Notes under the pieces: model-generated | Databases searched by the model: none | What the model saw: the letters and a program-made list of their open reading frames with translations, nothing else | What the model was told of the DNA's origin: nothing | Translations under genes and position numbers: made by a program | Source of the DNA: Methanobacteriota archaeon | GTDB lineage: Archaea > Thermoplasmatota > Poseidoniia > Poseidoniales > Thalassarchaeaceae | Direction of reading: 5' to 3' | NCBI GenBank assembly: GCA_002728565.1 | Contig: PBUX01000034.1 | Location: forward strand, 13,040 to 18,830 | Length of the DNA: 5,791 nucleotides | Part shown: in pieces, positions 5,492 through 5,791 of the stretch | How positions within the stretch are numbered: position 1 is the stretch's first letter | Layout of the letters: each line of letters opens with the position of its first letter

Positions 5492-5791
5492 TTAGCCGAG
5501 ATAACTCACAACTTGGGCCGAAATCATGATTGCTGCCATTACTAAGAACATCGGCCTAAGCATGGAGTAACCATATTTTAGAACGTATCCAGGTGCTAGG
5601 TAGCCCCCAATCATATTCGCAAGAGCAAATGGAATTGCAACTTTATAGTTGACATATGCAGCTATTGCAAAAACAGCAAAAGAACCGACGTTTCCTCCAA
5701 AATTCAGAATCCTACCTGTGGCTGCTGCCCTGTCCATCCCAAAACCCGCTCCTTTGATGTAACCAGCCATTAACATACTTCCAGTGCCAGG
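5492..5791 (-). CDS. TSUP family (TauE/SafE, DUF81) membrane permease, C-terminal part (5' truncated by window edge)
   Basis: Members of this family export or import small anions such as sulfite, sulfonates or organic acids across the cytoplasmic membrane. The frame runs open to the right edge: codons upstream of the ATG at 5776 read PGTGS, the start of the second-repeat signature (G-PGTGS, then a helix, GfGmDrAAATGRilNFGGN, matching the family's 'G.d...Ata..K..N..sN'). That ATG is therefore internal and the real start lies beyond the window. Three hydrophobic helices follow: around ILNFGGNVGSFAVFAIAAYV, around VAIPFALANMIGGYLAPGYV, and LRPMFLVMAAIMISAQVVSYL to the C-terminus, which matches the last helices of the fold. 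About 100 residues of an expected 240-270 are present. The stop is TAA, 26 bp from the hydrolase stop. The family is confident; the substrate is unknown. Confidence 0.85.
   Translation of the reverse strand, partial: PGTGSMLMAGYIKGAGFGMDRAAATGRILNFGGNVGSFAVFAIAAYVNYKVAIPFALANMIGGYLAPGYVLKYGYSMLRPMFLVMAAIMISAQVVSYLG

Noticed and set aside
1..5791. CRISPR array, insertion sequence, tRNA or defence island
   Set aside because: No regularly spaced direct repeats, transposase motifs, terminal inverted repeats, tRNA-like cloverleaf or defence-related domain was recognised on either strand.

Overview
The window reads as a gene-dense fragment of a prokaryotic genome, most likely a planktonic archaeon of the Marine Group II (Poseidoniales) or a related euryarchaeal lineage. 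The clues are indirect. Arginine is mostly AGA/AGG and isoleucine uses ATA freely. There is a stand-alone tandem PRC-barrel protein of archaeal style, a TTG start behind a strong AGGAGG site, and a large membrane-anchored S15-type hydrolase of the kind expected in protein-degrading marine archaea. No rRNA, tRNA or ribosomal protein is present to settle the taxonomy, so treat this as an inference.

Layout: (1) 2-427, plus strand: the C-terminal part of a TrhO-type rhodanese (tRNA U34 hydroxylase), cut by the left edge. (2) 407-1093 and 1102-2616, minus strand: a two-gene unit transcribed leftward. The first gene is a class III PLP aminotransferase of 504 aa. The second, 8 bp downstream, is a 228-aa remnant-like extended SDR (epimerase/dehydratase fold) that keeps both ends of the fold but has lost the middle with the catalytic Tyr-x-x-x-Lys. 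Its 3' end overlaps that of trhO by 21 bp. (3) 2617-2883: a divergent intergenic region with a core of only 14% G+C, built as a long imperfect palindrome and carrying three copies of a 13-base motif. (4) 2884-3462, plus strand: a protein with two PRC-barrel-like repeats. (5) 3570-5465, plus strand: an N-terminally anchored S15/CocE-family serine hydrolase with an intact Ser-Asp-His triad and a C-terminal jelly-roll domain. (6) 5492-5791, minus strand: the C-terminal end of a TSUP (TauE/SafE) membrane permease, cut by the right edge.

The genes do not form an obvious single pathway. The clearest functional unit is the aminotransferase plus SDR-like pair, probably cotranscribed. It may share a regulatory region with the PRC-barrel gene. 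The S15 hydrolase and the TSUP permease look like independent genes for peptide/ester hydrolysis outside the membrane and for anion or sulfur-compound transport. I see no mobile element, CRISPR array, RNA gene or clear defence system. The points most worth a second look are the internally shortened SDR, the symmetric divergent promoter region and the altered cofactor-site motif of the aminotransferase.
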